From NCBI GenBank assembly GCA_030549795.1, contig JAUQQO010000046.1, positions 1 through 58,199 on the forward strand: DNA of 58,199 nt, given 5' to 3'. Below are positions 49,279 to 57,473 of this stretch, piece by piece. Source of the stretch: Pseudomonadota bacterium (GTDB taxonomy: Bacteria > Pseudomonadota > Alphaproteobacteria > Geminicoccales > Geminicoccaceae). How positions within the stretch are numbered: position 1 is the stretch's first letter; every line of letters starts with the position of its first letter. The notes under the pieces are model-generated. The model was not told the origin of the DNA. It ran no database searches and saw nothing but the letters and a program-made list of their open reading frames with translations. Made by a program: the position numbers and the translations under genes.

Positions 49279-50142
49279 TCAGCGCCAGCCACGGGCGCGG
49301 GCGGCCGCCTCGGCCTCGCGGTCGAGCAGGCGCAGCGAGCCGACCGCCTCACGCAGGGCCTCGGCCGGGTCGTGCTCGATCTCCCCGCCGGCCGGAGCGA
49401 AGCCGCTCGGCGCCTCGGCGGGCACGAGCGCGACGAGGGCCGTGACCGGCCACGTGCCCTCCGCGCTCCGGCACAGGATCGCAAGACCCGGCTGCGGCCC
49501 GCCCGAGACCTCGAGCTCGCGGCAGTAGCGGCCCGGACCGCGCTCGAGTGTGCCCAAAAGGAGCACAGTCGCTCCGCCGGCGAGCGCCACGCTCTCGCCG
49601 CTCGTGCCCTGCTCGGCGAGAGCGCGGACGGGCTCGCTCTCGACCAGAGCGGCGAGCGACAGGGTGGGAGCCGGGGGCTCGCTGCTCGGCACCAAACGCC
49701 CGACGGTAAAGCCCAAGAGGAGAGCCAGTGAGGCGGCGAGCGCGAAGGAAAGCCCACGGCGGCGCAACGCGATGGGCCGAGTCGTGGCCACGGGTGCAGG
49801 CGGCGCCGAGCCGGGCCCCTCGCCACCTTCAATCGCCCGCAGCGCCGGACGGCGCGCCGGAGCCGGCGAAGCGGGCTCGGCGGCGGCACGGGCACGGATC
49901 GCTGCGACGAGCCGATCGGGCACCGGCTCCTCAAGAACGGGATCAAAGGCGGCCCGTAGGAGCGCCCGATCGGCCTTAAACCGCGCTACCTTGGTGGAGA
50001 GCTGTGGGTCCGCAGCGATCCGAGGGGCGAGCGCGGCCGCCGTCTCGGGTGGCAAGGCTTCGTCGGCAAAGGCCATGAGCATGGTGTCGTCGGGCTCCCG
50101 GTCTTCGGGCTTTACGGGTTTCGTCTCAGGATTGTGCGACAT
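49279..50142 (-). CDS. Membrane-anchored anti-sigma factor
   Basis: A 287-residue protein. Residues 1-125 are cytoplasmic (MLMAFADEALPPETAAALAPRI...), with helical segments that look like an anti-sigma domain but lacking the zinc-binding HxxxCxxC of ZAS proteins. A single helix spans about 130-150 (LSFALAASLALLLGFTVGRL). The remaining 137 residues are periplasmic and carry only two cysteines, C207 and C224, a possible disulfide. It overlaps the sigma gene by 17 bases, so the pair is translationally coupled. The target is inferred from this pairing. Confidence 0.85.
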   Translation of the reverse strand: MSHNPETKPVKPEDREPDDTMLMAFADEALPPETAAALAPRIAADPQLSTKVARFKADRALLRAAFDPVLEEPVPDRLVAAIRARAAAEPASPAPARRPALRAIEGGEGPGSAPPAPVATTRPIALRRRGLSFALAASLALLLGFTVGRLVPSSEPPAPTLSLAALVESEPVRALAEQGTSGESVALAGGATVLLLGTLERGPGRYCRELEVSGGPQPGLAILCRSAEGTWPVTALVALVPAEAPSGFAPAGGEIEHDPAEALREAVGSLRLLDREAEAAARARGWR

Positions 50143-50662
50143 GGGCGGGACGTTCCTCGCGTTGGTCTTCCTCTGTGGCGAGCACGAGCTCGTGTAGCTG
50201 CGCGCGGGCGCGGGCGAGGCGGCTCATCACGGTGCCGATGGGAATGTCGAGAAGCTCGGCAGTCTCTTTGTAGGAAAGACCGTCGACGCAGACGGCTACG
50301 AGCACAAGTCGTTGCTCAGGAGGTAGCGTATCGAGAGCCGAACGCAGCCGGTTCATCACGATGAGATTGAGGCCGTCACGACGCCCGTCGGCGCCGACGA
50401 CCTCATAGGCTTCTTCCACCGGTACCTCTTGGCCGCGCGTCGCGCTTTGCCGGCAGCGGTCGAGCCAGCGGTTTTGAAGGATCCGGAACAGCCAGCTGTC
50501 GAGCCGGGTTCCGGGGGTGTAGCGGGCAGCGTTGGCGAGTGCCCGCTCGCAGGTGTCCTGGACCAGATCGTCGGCCTCTTCGACCGAACGGGTGAGCGCA
50601 CGCGCAAAGCGACGCAGGCGCGGCAGCATCGCCACGAGCTCGTTCGTGAAGTTCGGCTCCAA
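50126..50662 (-). CDS. ECF-family RNA polymerase sigma factor
   Basis: A 178-residue sigma-70 family ECF factor. Region 2 contains ARALTRSVEEADDLVQDTCERAL and WLFRILQNRWLDRCR; region 4 contains LPPEQRLVLVAVCVDGLSYKETAELLDIPIGTVMSRLARAR with the helix-turn-helix. The start is a TTG at 50660-50662 with GCGGAGG just upstream. A GGAAT-N16-CGTT pair on the minus strand (50717-50721 and 50697-50700) upstream may be its own promoter. It faces away from the S8 protease gene, and both probably belong to the regulon. Confidence 0.93.
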   Translation of the reverse strand: MEPNFTNELVAMLPRLRRFARALTRSVEEADDLVQDTCERALANAARYTPGTRLDSWLFRILQNRWLDRCRQSATRGQEVPVEEAYEVVGADGRRDGLNLIVMNRLRSALDTLPPEQRLVLVAVCVDGLSYKETAELLDIPIGTVMSRLARARAQLHELVLATEEDQREERPAHVAQS

Positions 50663-50824
50663 GACTGCCTCCGCTCGTTTCGCCCCACGCCGTCAAAACG
50701 GTCGGGCACTCTTGCTATTCCCGACGGATACCGACCTCGCTACGGGAGAGGAGAGTAGGCATAAAATGCGCCCGCCGAGCGTTGTCGACCGCGGACCGTG
50801 CCCGCAGCAAGGGGGAGCTCGCCC

Positions 50825-52354
50825 GTGTCGCGATTAACGATCGAGCTTCGTGCCGTCTTGGTCGCGCTCTTAGCGACCATCGTGCTGCTCGCCCCGCTTG
50901 CCTCGCCCTCGCCTTGGAGCCCAGCCGTCGTCTGGGCGGATGACGACGATGACGATGACGACGGTTCATCGGGCGGCGGAACGTCGGGCGGCGGTAGTTC
51001 AGGAGGCGGGAGCGGCGGCGGGGGCGGCTCGGGCGGTGGCTCGACGGGGGGTGGCAGTGGCGGCGGGGGCGGTACCGCTGGTGGTGGCGCCGGTGGAGGA
51101 AGCACCGGGGGTGGTGGCGCAAGTCCCGACGACGATGGAGACGACCGGGACGACGACCAGGATGATGACGACAAGGGGGAGGACGACGGTGGTCGAAGCG
51201 GCGGGCGGGACGACCGCGATGACCGTGACCGAGGCGATCGCGACAGAGACGGGCGGTCGGGCCTTGCGCGGTTGCGCGACCTCTTGTTCGGGCGCACGGA
51301 ACCACCGGCCGATCGCGACGATCGCTTCCGGCCGGGGGAGATCCTCGCGGTCGATCTTTCGAGCGAAGCGCGCGGTCGGCTCGTGGCGCTGGGTTTCGAG
51401 GTTCTGGACCAACGCCGGCTCGGCGCACTCGGCATCACGGTCACCCGACTCGCCCCGCCGAGCGGTCGGCCGCTCATCGAAGCTTTAGAGCTCGCGCGAG
51501 CGACCGATCCCGCGACGGTCTTCGACCTCAACCATCTCTATCGCGGGCTCTTGTGCGAGGGGTGCTGGACGAGTGCGGCAGCGACACTCGGGCTCAAGCC
51601 TCAAGGTTGTCGGGTGCGGACGCGGTTGGGTCTGCTCGATACGGCAGTTGACACGACTCACCCGACGTTGGCCCGGGCTCGCATACACAGCCGCAGCTTT
51701 GTGCCCAGCGGAATCGCGGCGGCTGCTCCTGATCACGGCACAGCTGTGGCCTCACTTTTGGTGGGCACGCCTATTGGACTTTTGCCCGAGGCGGAGCTCC
51801 TTGTGGCAGAGGTTTTCGGCCGCGGCGTAGGCGGGGCGGAAGCCGATGCGCTCGCGATCGCTTCTGGGCTCGACTGGCTTTTGCAAAATGGCGTGCGCAT
51901 CGTTAACGCCTCGTTCGCCGGACCGAGTAACCGATTGGTGGAGCTCGCCGTCTTTTTGGCTCGAAGGCGAGGCGCAGCGCTCGTAGCGGCGGCCGGCAAC
52001 GGTGGGCCCGCGGCTCCGCCGGCGTTTCCCGCCGCCCTTGAGGGAGTGATCGCCGTGACGGCCGTAGACCAACGCTTGGAGCCTTGGCGCAAGGCGAATC
52101 GAGGTTCCTACATCGCTTTCGCCGCGCCGGGAGTGGACGTGCCCGTAGCCGCATCGGGCGGCGGACTGCGAGCCGCGAGCGGGACTTCCTTCGCCGCGCC
52201 CTTCGTCACTGCAGCCTTGGCCGCGGCGACGGGCCGCGGCGACCCGCGCGCGGCCCTCCCGCTTCTTACCGCCAAGGCCCGCGACCTCGGTGCGCCGGGC
52301 CGCGACCCGGTCTTCGGCCACGGGCTGGTTCAGGCGGTGGGCTGCCGCTCCTGA
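50825..52354 (+). CDS. Secreted S8 (subtilisin-like) protease with Asp/Gly-rich N-terminal segment
   Basis: A 509-residue protein with the complete catalytic triad: D272 (LLDTAVDTTHP), H304 (DHGTAVASLLVG) and S455 (SGTSFAAPFVTAALAAA); the oxyanion Asn is in AAAGNGG. An N-terminal hydrophobic segment (VLVALLATIVLLAPLASP) acts as a signal or anchor. Residues about 38-145 are low-complexity: an Asp run, a Gly/Ser-rich tract and an Asp/Arg/Glu-rich tract. The GTG at 50825 has GGGGGAG upstream; another GTG lies at 50798. It diverges from the sigma/anti-sigma pair, suggesting protease and regulation are linked. The target is unknown. Its stop overlaps the tail of the converging TMD gene by 25 bases. 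Confidence 0.9.
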   Translation: MSRLTIELRAVLVALLATIVLLAPLASPSPWSPAVVWADDDDDDDDGSSGGGTSGGGSSGGGSGGGGGSGGGSTGGGSGGGGGTAGGGAGGGSTGGGGASPDDDGDDRDDDQDDDDKGEDDGGRSGGRDDRDDRDRGDRDRDGRSGLARLRDLLFGRTEPPADRDDRFRPGEILAVDLSSEARGRLVALGFEVLDQRRLGALGITVTRLAPPSGRPLIEALELARATDPATVFDLNHLYRGLLCEGCWTSAAATLGLKPQGCRVRTRLGLLDTAVDTTHPTLARARIHSRSFVPSGIAAAAPDHGTAVASLLVGTPIGLLPEAELLVAEVFGRGVGGAEADALAIASGLDWLLQNGVRIVNASFAGPSNRLVELAVFLARRRGAALVAAAGNGGPAAPPAFPAALEGVIAVTAVDQRLEPWRKANRGSYIAFAAPGVDVPVAASGGGLRAASGTSFAAPFVTAALAAATGRGDPRAALPLLTAKARDLGAPGRDPVFGHGLVQAVGCRS

Positions 52355-53325
52355 GCAGGTTGAGCCGACTGTCCGGCCGGCAGCGATGCCCGCGCCGGCT
52401 CGGCGAGCAGCTGCTCGAGCCGGTCTCGGGCGACCCGGAACGCGGCGTGGCGGTCGAGCACGCGAGCGAGCTCGCGCAGCGCTGGAACCAGCGCTGCGAG
52501 GAGGGCGAGTGTAGCGGCCACGGTGCCGGGCGAGGCTGGGGGTCCAGGCGGTACACCCGCAGCGAACAGGACCAGGGCGGCGACCACAAGCCCGCGCAGA
52601 AGATCAGGTAGAGCGAGCAGACAGGCTGCGATACGGCCTCGGCGGGCGGCGAGCCGCGCGGCCCGCGCCTCTTCGCGGGCCAGAGTCTCTGCCGCCGCTT
52701 CGGGGAGAGGCTCGCCGGCGAGGCGGCCCGCTAAGAGCCGGCCCGTGCGCGCGGCGGTCTGCCCGCGGGCCCGGCGGAGTGCCGCGACCGCGGCGAGCAA
52801 ACCCGGGCGCAGGGCCGCGGCGGCAGCCGCCACGAGGAAAAGAAGTGCGGCCAAGAGGACCCTGATCCGCCCATCGACCAGGAAGGCCGCGGCGAGGCAG
52901 GCCACGACCAGGAGGCCTTCCGAGATCAGCCGCGGCAAGCCCCGTCCGGGCCAGGCACGTAGGGCCTGGAGCTCGCTCGAAAGGCGGGCGAGCAGGCGAC
53001 CGAGCCGGTCGGCGCCGCCCTCTCCGGGCCGCGTGAGGAGATGCTCGAGGAGACGGCCGCGGACGGCGGCGGCGTAGAGCATACCGAGCTGCTCGGCTCG
53101 GCCGCGCTCGGCGATCTTGACCAGAGCCGTGGCGGCGGCGGCGAGCACGAGGAGACTCGCGAGGAGCAGGACCTCGGCGGTGGCGGCACCGGAAAGCCCG
53201 CGGTCGACCGCGCGGCGCAAAAGGAGCACGCCTGATACGGTAGCGGCCGCGCGGGCGAGCCCGAGGGCGAGGAGGCCGCCGAACAGCCGGTGCCGCTTCT
53301 CGGCGAGAAGGGGCGGCAGGCTCAT
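52330..53325 (-). CDS. ABC-exporter transmembrane domain without ATPase domain
   Basis: A 331-residue protein resembling the first half of type IV ABC exporters such as CydC/CydD or MsbA-like TMDs. It has about six helices (LLALGLARAAATVSGVLLL, EVLLLASLLVLAAAATALV, ISEGLLVVACLAAAFLV, VLLAALLFLVAAAAAAL, LLALPDLLRGLVVAALVLF, TVAATLALLAALVPALREL) and coupling-helix-like loops. No Walker A, signature or Walker B follows; the frame ends cleanly after RDRLEQLLAEP and a Pro/Gln-rich tail. The ATG at 53325 overlaps the stop of the P-loop NTPase gene as ATGA. Either it uses an ATPase encoded elsewhere or it is a non-transporting membrane subunit. Confidence 0.8.
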   Translation of the reverse strand: MSLPPLLAEKRHRLFGGLLALGLARAAATVSGVLLLRRAVDRGLSGAATAEVLLLASLLVLAAAATALVKIAERGRAEQLGMLYAAAVRGRLLEHLLTRPGEGGADRLGRLLARLSSELQALRAWPGRGLPRLISEGLLVVACLAAAFLVDGRIRVLLAALLFLVAAAAAALRPGLLAAVAALRRARGQTAARTGRLLAGRLAGEPLPEAAAETLAREEARAARLAARRGRIAACLLALPDLLRGLVVAALVLFAAGVPPGPPASPGTVAATLALLAALVPALRELARVLDRHAAFRVARDRLEQLLAEPARASLPAGQSAQPAQERQPTA

Positions 53326-54287
53326 GCCGCTCTCTCAAGACGAGCCGGGCTGGAAAGCAAGTGCTCGAGGATTCCGGGGCGGGCGAGCTCTTGTGGGCCG
53401 AGGACGGGCAGAGCGGTCGCACCAGCGGCCTCTCGGCGGGCGAGGGGCGAGCGGGTCAACAGGCCGGTCACCGCGGCGATCGGCAGGCCGAGTGCTTCGA
53501 GCTCGCGTACGCCCATAGCTGCCCCCATCGCGTCGCTGGCTGCGAACAGGATGGCGTCGACGCGCTCGGCAAAGGTCTTGGAAGCGACGAGCATGGCGGT
53601 CTCCCGCTGGAAGAGTCCGTCCGCCACCTCGAGCACGGCGACCTCGGCGTCAGCTGCGATGAGGGCGTCGAGAAGGGTCGTGAAAGCCTCCTCGAGGGCG
53701 GGCCCGTCGAGCAGGAAGGTGCTGGCGTGGCCCACGTCGGTGAAGTCGAGGGCGGTGGTGGCACCGGCATCGAGCATGAGGGCGAGGTCGCCCGGGGCGC
53801 CCGTGCCAGTGACCTTGGCGGTACCCACGGCGAGGCCGGTGAGGACGAGACCGCGCACGAGATGGGCGGCAGCGGTGGTCTTCCCGGCGTTCATGCTCGC
53901 GCCGAGCACGGCGATCGTCGGGATGCGGCGCAGCGCCCGAGGCGGATGGATTCGGAAATCGGCGAGGTTGAGGGGCCGGCCGCTCGCGTCCGCTACGAGC
54001 CCGAGCGCCTCGAGGCGGGTCGGCTCGCCCATCCGCTCGGATCGGCTCTCGACGCGCCCGCACAGGCCGCCCGCGGCCACCAGGTGGCAGGGGCCGGGTC
54101 CCTCGGGGAGATAGGCCTCGAACTGGTCAGGGGCGTAGCGATTGCCGGCAGCAAGCAAGACTTCATCGCCCGGGAACAGGGTCGAAGACCGGCCGCTCGC
54201 AAGCTGTAAGCTCTTGTGCTGGCCGAGTTCGACCACTCTGCACAAGAGCAGATCGCCCGCAACCGGCCGGACTTTTCCCGTGAGCAA
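53322..54287 (-). CDS. P-loop NTPase, DUF1611-like; main frame after an in-frame TGA
   Basis: From a TTG at 54285-54287 this encodes 321 residues. An N-terminal beta-rich domain (GDLLLCRVVELGQHKSLQL...FPGDEVLLAAGNRYAPDQFEAYLP) precedes a P-loop GASMNAGKTT (129-138) and KVTGTGAPGDL and LDFTDVG segments, reminiscent of DUF1611-type NTPases. The TTG has no ribosome binding site. Directly upstream in the same frame is a 30-codon frame with a strong ribosome binding site, ending in TGA (see 54291-54383), so the natural start is probably there. It is coupled by ATGA to the TMD gene. Its function is unknown. Confidence 0.75.
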   Translation of the reverse strand: MLTGKVRPVAGDLLLCRVVELGQHKSLQLASGRSSTLFPGDEVLLAAGNRYAPDQFEAYLPEGPGPCHLVAAGGLCGRVESRSERMGEPTRLEALGLVADASGRPLNLADFRIHPPRALRRIPTIAVLGASMNAGKTTAAAHLVRGLVLTGLAVGTAKVTGTGAPGDLALMLDAGATTALDFTDVGHASTFLLDGPALEEAFTTLLDALIAADAEVAVLEVADGLFQRETAMLVASKTFAERVDAILFAASDAMGAAMGVRELEALGLPIAAVTGLLTRSPLARREAAGATALPVLGPQELARPGILEHLLSSPARLERAA

Positions 54288-54290
54288 CAG

Positions 54291-54383
54291 TCAGGCCCGG
54301 TCGAGGGCGACGCGGCGAGTGGTAAAGGCGCGCTTGGCCCGCGCGAGACGCGCGGGCTCGAGCGGTCGACGATCGATGCGCAT
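54291..54383 (-). other. Probable true N-terminus of the P-loop NTPase, cut off by in-frame TGA
   Basis: ATG at 54381-54383 with GGGAGG and five-base spacing opens a 30-codon frame (MRIDRRPLEPARLARAKRAF..., ending ALDRA) that meets TGA at 54291-54293. CTG TTG CTC then continues in the same frame into the NTPase. The sequence quality, strong ribosome binding site and lack of any at 54287 suggest one gene of about 352 codons. TGA may be a nonsense mutation, a sequencing error, a read-through site or selenocysteine. A real 30-residue peptide is also possible. Confidence 0.6.
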
Positions 54384-54446
54384 CCGATCCTCCCTCGGGT
54401 CGAGGCCGCTGTGAGCGGCCGAGAGAGGAACGGCTCGCTAGGAGCG

Positions 54447-55649
54447 CTATTCCCGGGCGGGCCGGGGTGCCGGCCCGGGGGCCGGCAGGCCACGACGCGC
54501 CTCGGCCAGCAGCGCCGGCAGCGGTAGGAGCGCCACGACCGCAAGCGCCACAAGCGAGCTCCATGGATCGGAGATCGGTCCCAACCGCTGCTCGAGCAGG
54601 ACCTGGGCGTAGACCAAAAGAACGTGCCAGACGAAGACGAGGAGCGCGTGGCGACCCATGAGCACGAGCAGCGGATGGCTCCAGAGTGCTTGCAGGAAGC
54701 CAGCGGTGCGGCGGGCGAGCGGGCTCGCCGCGCGTGGGCCGGCGACCAGGAGCCAGGCCACGACGTAAAGCGTGGCGGCGAAAGCGATCGGGAAGACGGG
54801 GCCGAGCTCGCCGCGTCGCTCGAAGGCCTGGATGCGGGCGAACATCTCGGGGCTCGGCAGGCCGGCGCTGATCGCGATCCGCCAGAGGGCGAGCACGGCG
54901 AGCACGAAGAGGGCCCCCTTCACGAGCTCGGTGCGCTCGGGCCGCAGGAGCCGCTCGGGCTCGAGCCGGCCGCTCGCGGTGGCGGCACCGAGCAAGAGTC
55001 CGGTGACGAACAGGAGCTGCCAGGCGAGCGGGTTGAAGTGGCTGCGCAGGACGAGGTCGGTTTCGCCATAGCGGAGGAGCGGCTCGATCGTGGCGACGAT
55101 CGGCAGATGGCCGCCCATCTGAACGAAAAGCCAGAGCGCGAGGCTGCCGGCGGCGACGAGCCAGAGCCGGCCGCTCAGGGCCAGGTGGAGGAGGAAGGGG
55201 GAGAACGCGAGGTAGAGGACGTATTGCGGCAAGATGTCGAGATAGGTGGGTTGGTAGAGGAGAGCGGCGCTCGCGAGCGCGTAGGCCCAACCGTCGTCGT
55301 AGAGCGAGCCGAGGAAGGGGCCCCAGGCCGGCCGCGTGTCGTCGAGCAGGCGGATGGCGAGCACGATCACAGTGAGCAAGGCCAGGTGCCAGGCGTAGAC
55401 GACGGCGGTCCGCCGCCACAGCCGCTCGCGGACCGGCCGCGGACCGCGTTCGAGTTGTTGACGGCCGTAGATCAGACCGACCATGAGACCGGCCATGAAG
55501 ATGAAGCCTTGCGCCGAGGTGACGAAGCCGAGCTCGCCGAAATGCAGCCAGCCGAGCACGAAGCCTTCTTGGAACCAGATATGGTTCCAGGCCATGAACA
55601 CGATGAGAAAACCACGTAGACCGTCGAGCACCACGACGCGCTGCGACAT
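54447..55649 (-). CDS. opgC: OpgC-like membrane acyltransferase/protein
   Basis: A 400-residue multispanning protein of the OpgC family with about 10-12 helices. The N-terminus is VVVLDGLRGFLIVFMAWNHIWF, followed by FVTSAQGFIFMAGLMVGLIYGR; both are typical. LPQYVLYLAFSPFLL, HFNPLAWQLLFVTGLLLG and LMGRHALLVFVWHVLLVY are also conserved elements. OpgC proteins add succinyl groups to periplasmic glucans, and related ones modify other surface glycans. No opgGH is seen here, so the substrate is open. The ATG at 55649 is clear. It may head the leftward cluster with the NTPase and TMD genes, 63 bases from the next start. Confidence 0.82.
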   Translation of the reverse strand: MSQRVVVLDGLRGFLIVFMAWNHIWFQEGFVLGWLHFGELGFVTSAQGFIFMAGLMVGLIYGRQQLERGPRPVRERLWRRTAVVYAWHLALLTVIVLAIRLLDDTRPAWGPFLGSLYDDGWAYALASAALLYQPTYLDILPQYVLYLAFSPFLLHLALSGRLWLVAAGSLALWLFVQMGGHLPIVATIEPLLRYGETDLVLRSHFNPLAWQLLFVTGLLLGAATASGRLEPERLLRPERTELVKGALFVLAVLALWRIAISAGLPSPEMFARIQAFERRGELGPVFPIAFAATLYVVAWLLVAGPRAASPLARRTAGFLQALWSHPLLVLMGRHALLVFVWHVLLVYAQVLLEQRLGPISDPWSSLVALAVVALLPLPALLAEARRGLPAPGPAPRPARE

Positions 55650-55727
55650 GCCCGCTCACCCCCGGACTCGACAGCTGGACGATCGACATTAAAAAAAGTG
55701 GTAGGTTCTTATGGCCGAGTCACGACC

Positions 55728-56528
55728 GTGAGCTCAACTTTTTTTCATGATCTTCGGGTGGCTATTTGCGTTCTCGTTGGGACGGTGGCGACAGGCCTCA
55801 TCGCGGCTCCGCTAGCGGCGGCGCCTTCCGCCGTGCCTTGTCCGCGGCCGCCCGCGCTGCTCGACCCGCCGCCGCTTGCCGCAGCGATCGTGCGCGCTCT
55901 GCGCGAAGCGCATCGGCTTCGTATCGTGGCGCTCGGTTCCTCGAGCACCGAGGGGACCGGAGCGAGCCGCCCCGAGTTCGCCTGGCCGGCCCGTCTCGAG
56001 GCTATCCTCGACGCGCGCTTTCCTAACGATGAGATCGAGATCATTAATCGCGGCAAAGGCGGCGAGACGGCGGCCGAGAACCTCGCGCGCTTGGAGCGCG
56101 ACGTGATCGCGCTCGCGCCCGATCTCGTGATCTGGCAAGTCGGAACCAACGATGCTCTCAAAGGGCTCGAACCCGAGGAAGTCGCAGCGCGCGTTCGCGA
56201 AGGTATCCGCAGACTGCGGGCACTCGGTATCGAGGTGATACTTATGGATTCGCAGTGGCTGCCGGACCCTGCGCGCGATGAGCGCGTCGAGCGGATGAGT
56301 GCTGTGTTGGCCGGGGTGGCCTTCGAAGAAGGCGTGGCGATCTTTCCCCGCCACGAGCTTATGGAGGCCTGGGCCGAGACCGGGACGCTTCCGCCCAACG
56401 CCCTCATCGGTCCCGATGGACTCCATATGACCGATGAATCCTATCGCTGCATCGCCGAGCGGCTGGCCGATCTCTTCCCTCCGGCCTCAGCTGCTGATGA
56501 GGCCGCGCTTCGAAAAGGGGCGGAATAA
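55728..56528 (+). CDS. Secreted SGNH/GDSL-family hydrolase
   Basis: About 266 residues. A hydrophobic signal (VAICVLVGTVATGLIAAPLAAAP) is followed by SGNH block I with Ser in VALGSSSTEGTG, a GGET turn, block III GTNDAL and block V DGLHMTD with the catalytic Asp-His pair. It is an esterase/lipase or deacetylase in the periplasm or outside. The GTG at 55728 is chosen for signal-peptide shape; GTGs at 55698 and 55758 are alternatives. It diverges from opgC and both may act on acyl groups of surface glycans; this is inference. A bases-wide A-run lies just upstream at 55691-55697. Confidence 0.85.
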   Translation: MSSTFFHDLRVAICVLVGTVATGLIAAPLAAAPSAVPCPRPPALLDPPPLAAAIVRALREAHRLRIVALGSSSTEGTGASRPEFAWPARLEAILDARFPNDEIEIINRGKGGETAAENLARLERDVIALAPDLVIWQVGTNDALKGLEPEEVAARVREGIRRLRALGIEVILMDSQWLPDPARDERVERMSAVLAGVAFEEGVAIFPRHELMEAWAETGTLPPNALIGPDGLHMTDESYRCIAERLADLFPPASAADEAALRKGAE

Positions 56529-56539
56529 GCGACAGACGC

Positions 56540-57473
56540 TCAGTTGCCGACGTAGTCGAATGCGTGCTTGAGCGGCTGGCCGGCAGCGACACTACTGCTC
56601 ACTGCTTCGACGAAGGCACGCATGTCGGCACTGTCGGCCGCGAGCCGAGCAAGACTGGCCCAGTCCACCTCGGCTCGCGCGCGGGCGGGGACGAGGATTT
56701 CGCTTTCGCTCGGGGCGCTAACATCGAGCCGGATAACGCCGATCCCGTGAAGGTCGCCGAGCACGCGCAACTCGTCGAGCGTGTCATCGGCCTTGATCTC
56801 GGGCGCCACCAGATAGCCAAAGTTAGCCCAGGAGGAGTTCGCGACCGCCTGAAAGAAAGCATCTCGCGCGTTCGACCGATCGAGCTGGATCTTGACCTCG
56901 AAGGACCAGAGCCGCGCCCGAGTCACGGTCATTTTTCGCCACAGCTCCTGAACCTGTGACGGCCAATCGGCACCGGTCAAGAGCTCCATCGCTACGAGGT
57001 CGGGGAACAGCCAAACATTGGCACCGGCAGTTTTCCGAAACGCCGCCCGCTGATCGATCCGCTTCGGCCACAGCCCGAGTTCGTCTTGCAGGTAGCGTCC
57101 GAGAACCGAGTAGAGTTCGTTCTCGCTCACTTCCTGAGACTTAAACGTTGCGGCCAGAGACGGAGTGCCACTCTCTGCCGATGTCCGAGTAGTTGTCTCT
57201 ACGCTCCAATAATAGAGTCTCGGACGATCTTCTGTCGTCACAATGGATTGAAAATTTATGTAATGCTTTGTGATTGACGTCGATTTCTCCCATGAGCTGT
57301 TCTATCAAGCCCTTATGATCAAGTTTTTGTTTCGATTCTCGGCGCTTCTGTTCTGCCCATTCGGGCCAACGTCGCACGAGCGCCTACGCGATCGCGCGCG
57401 CCGTGAACCGGCGACCCGGCTCGTCGCGCAAAATCGCAGCAATCTTTTCTGCCAATGTCCGCGGTTCGCTCAC
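56540..57473 (-). pseudogene. Broken HrgA-type gene: HARE-type HTH plus PD-(D/E)XK-like domain
   Basis: The C-terminal 233 codons (to about 57241) are intact. RPRLYYWSVE is followed by WLFPDLVAMELL, LWSFEVKIQLDRSN and FFQAVANSSWANFGYLVAPE, then LHGIGVIRLDV. These are conserved in the HrgA/COG2958 family, and D...EVK fits a PD-(D/E)XK nuclease core. The N-terminal HARE-like part continues in another frame: RRWPEWAEQKRRESKQ...LIEQLMGEIDVNHKALHKFS. A one-base shift near 57241-57245 joins them. Further upstream, from a GTG at 57471-57473 with GGGAGGG upstream, SEPRTLAEKIAAILRDEPG...FTARAIA meets TAG at 57384-57386 in frame. Two lesions make a sequencing error unlikely to explain all. Family-wise, it is a predicted defence gene that recognises modified DNA. 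Confidence 0.75.

Noticed and set aside
54163-55689. A 508-codon minus-strand frame overlapping opgC
   Set aside because: It is in a different frame from OpgC, which shows clear membrane-family sequence; the alternative is Arg/Pro/Ala-rich noise.
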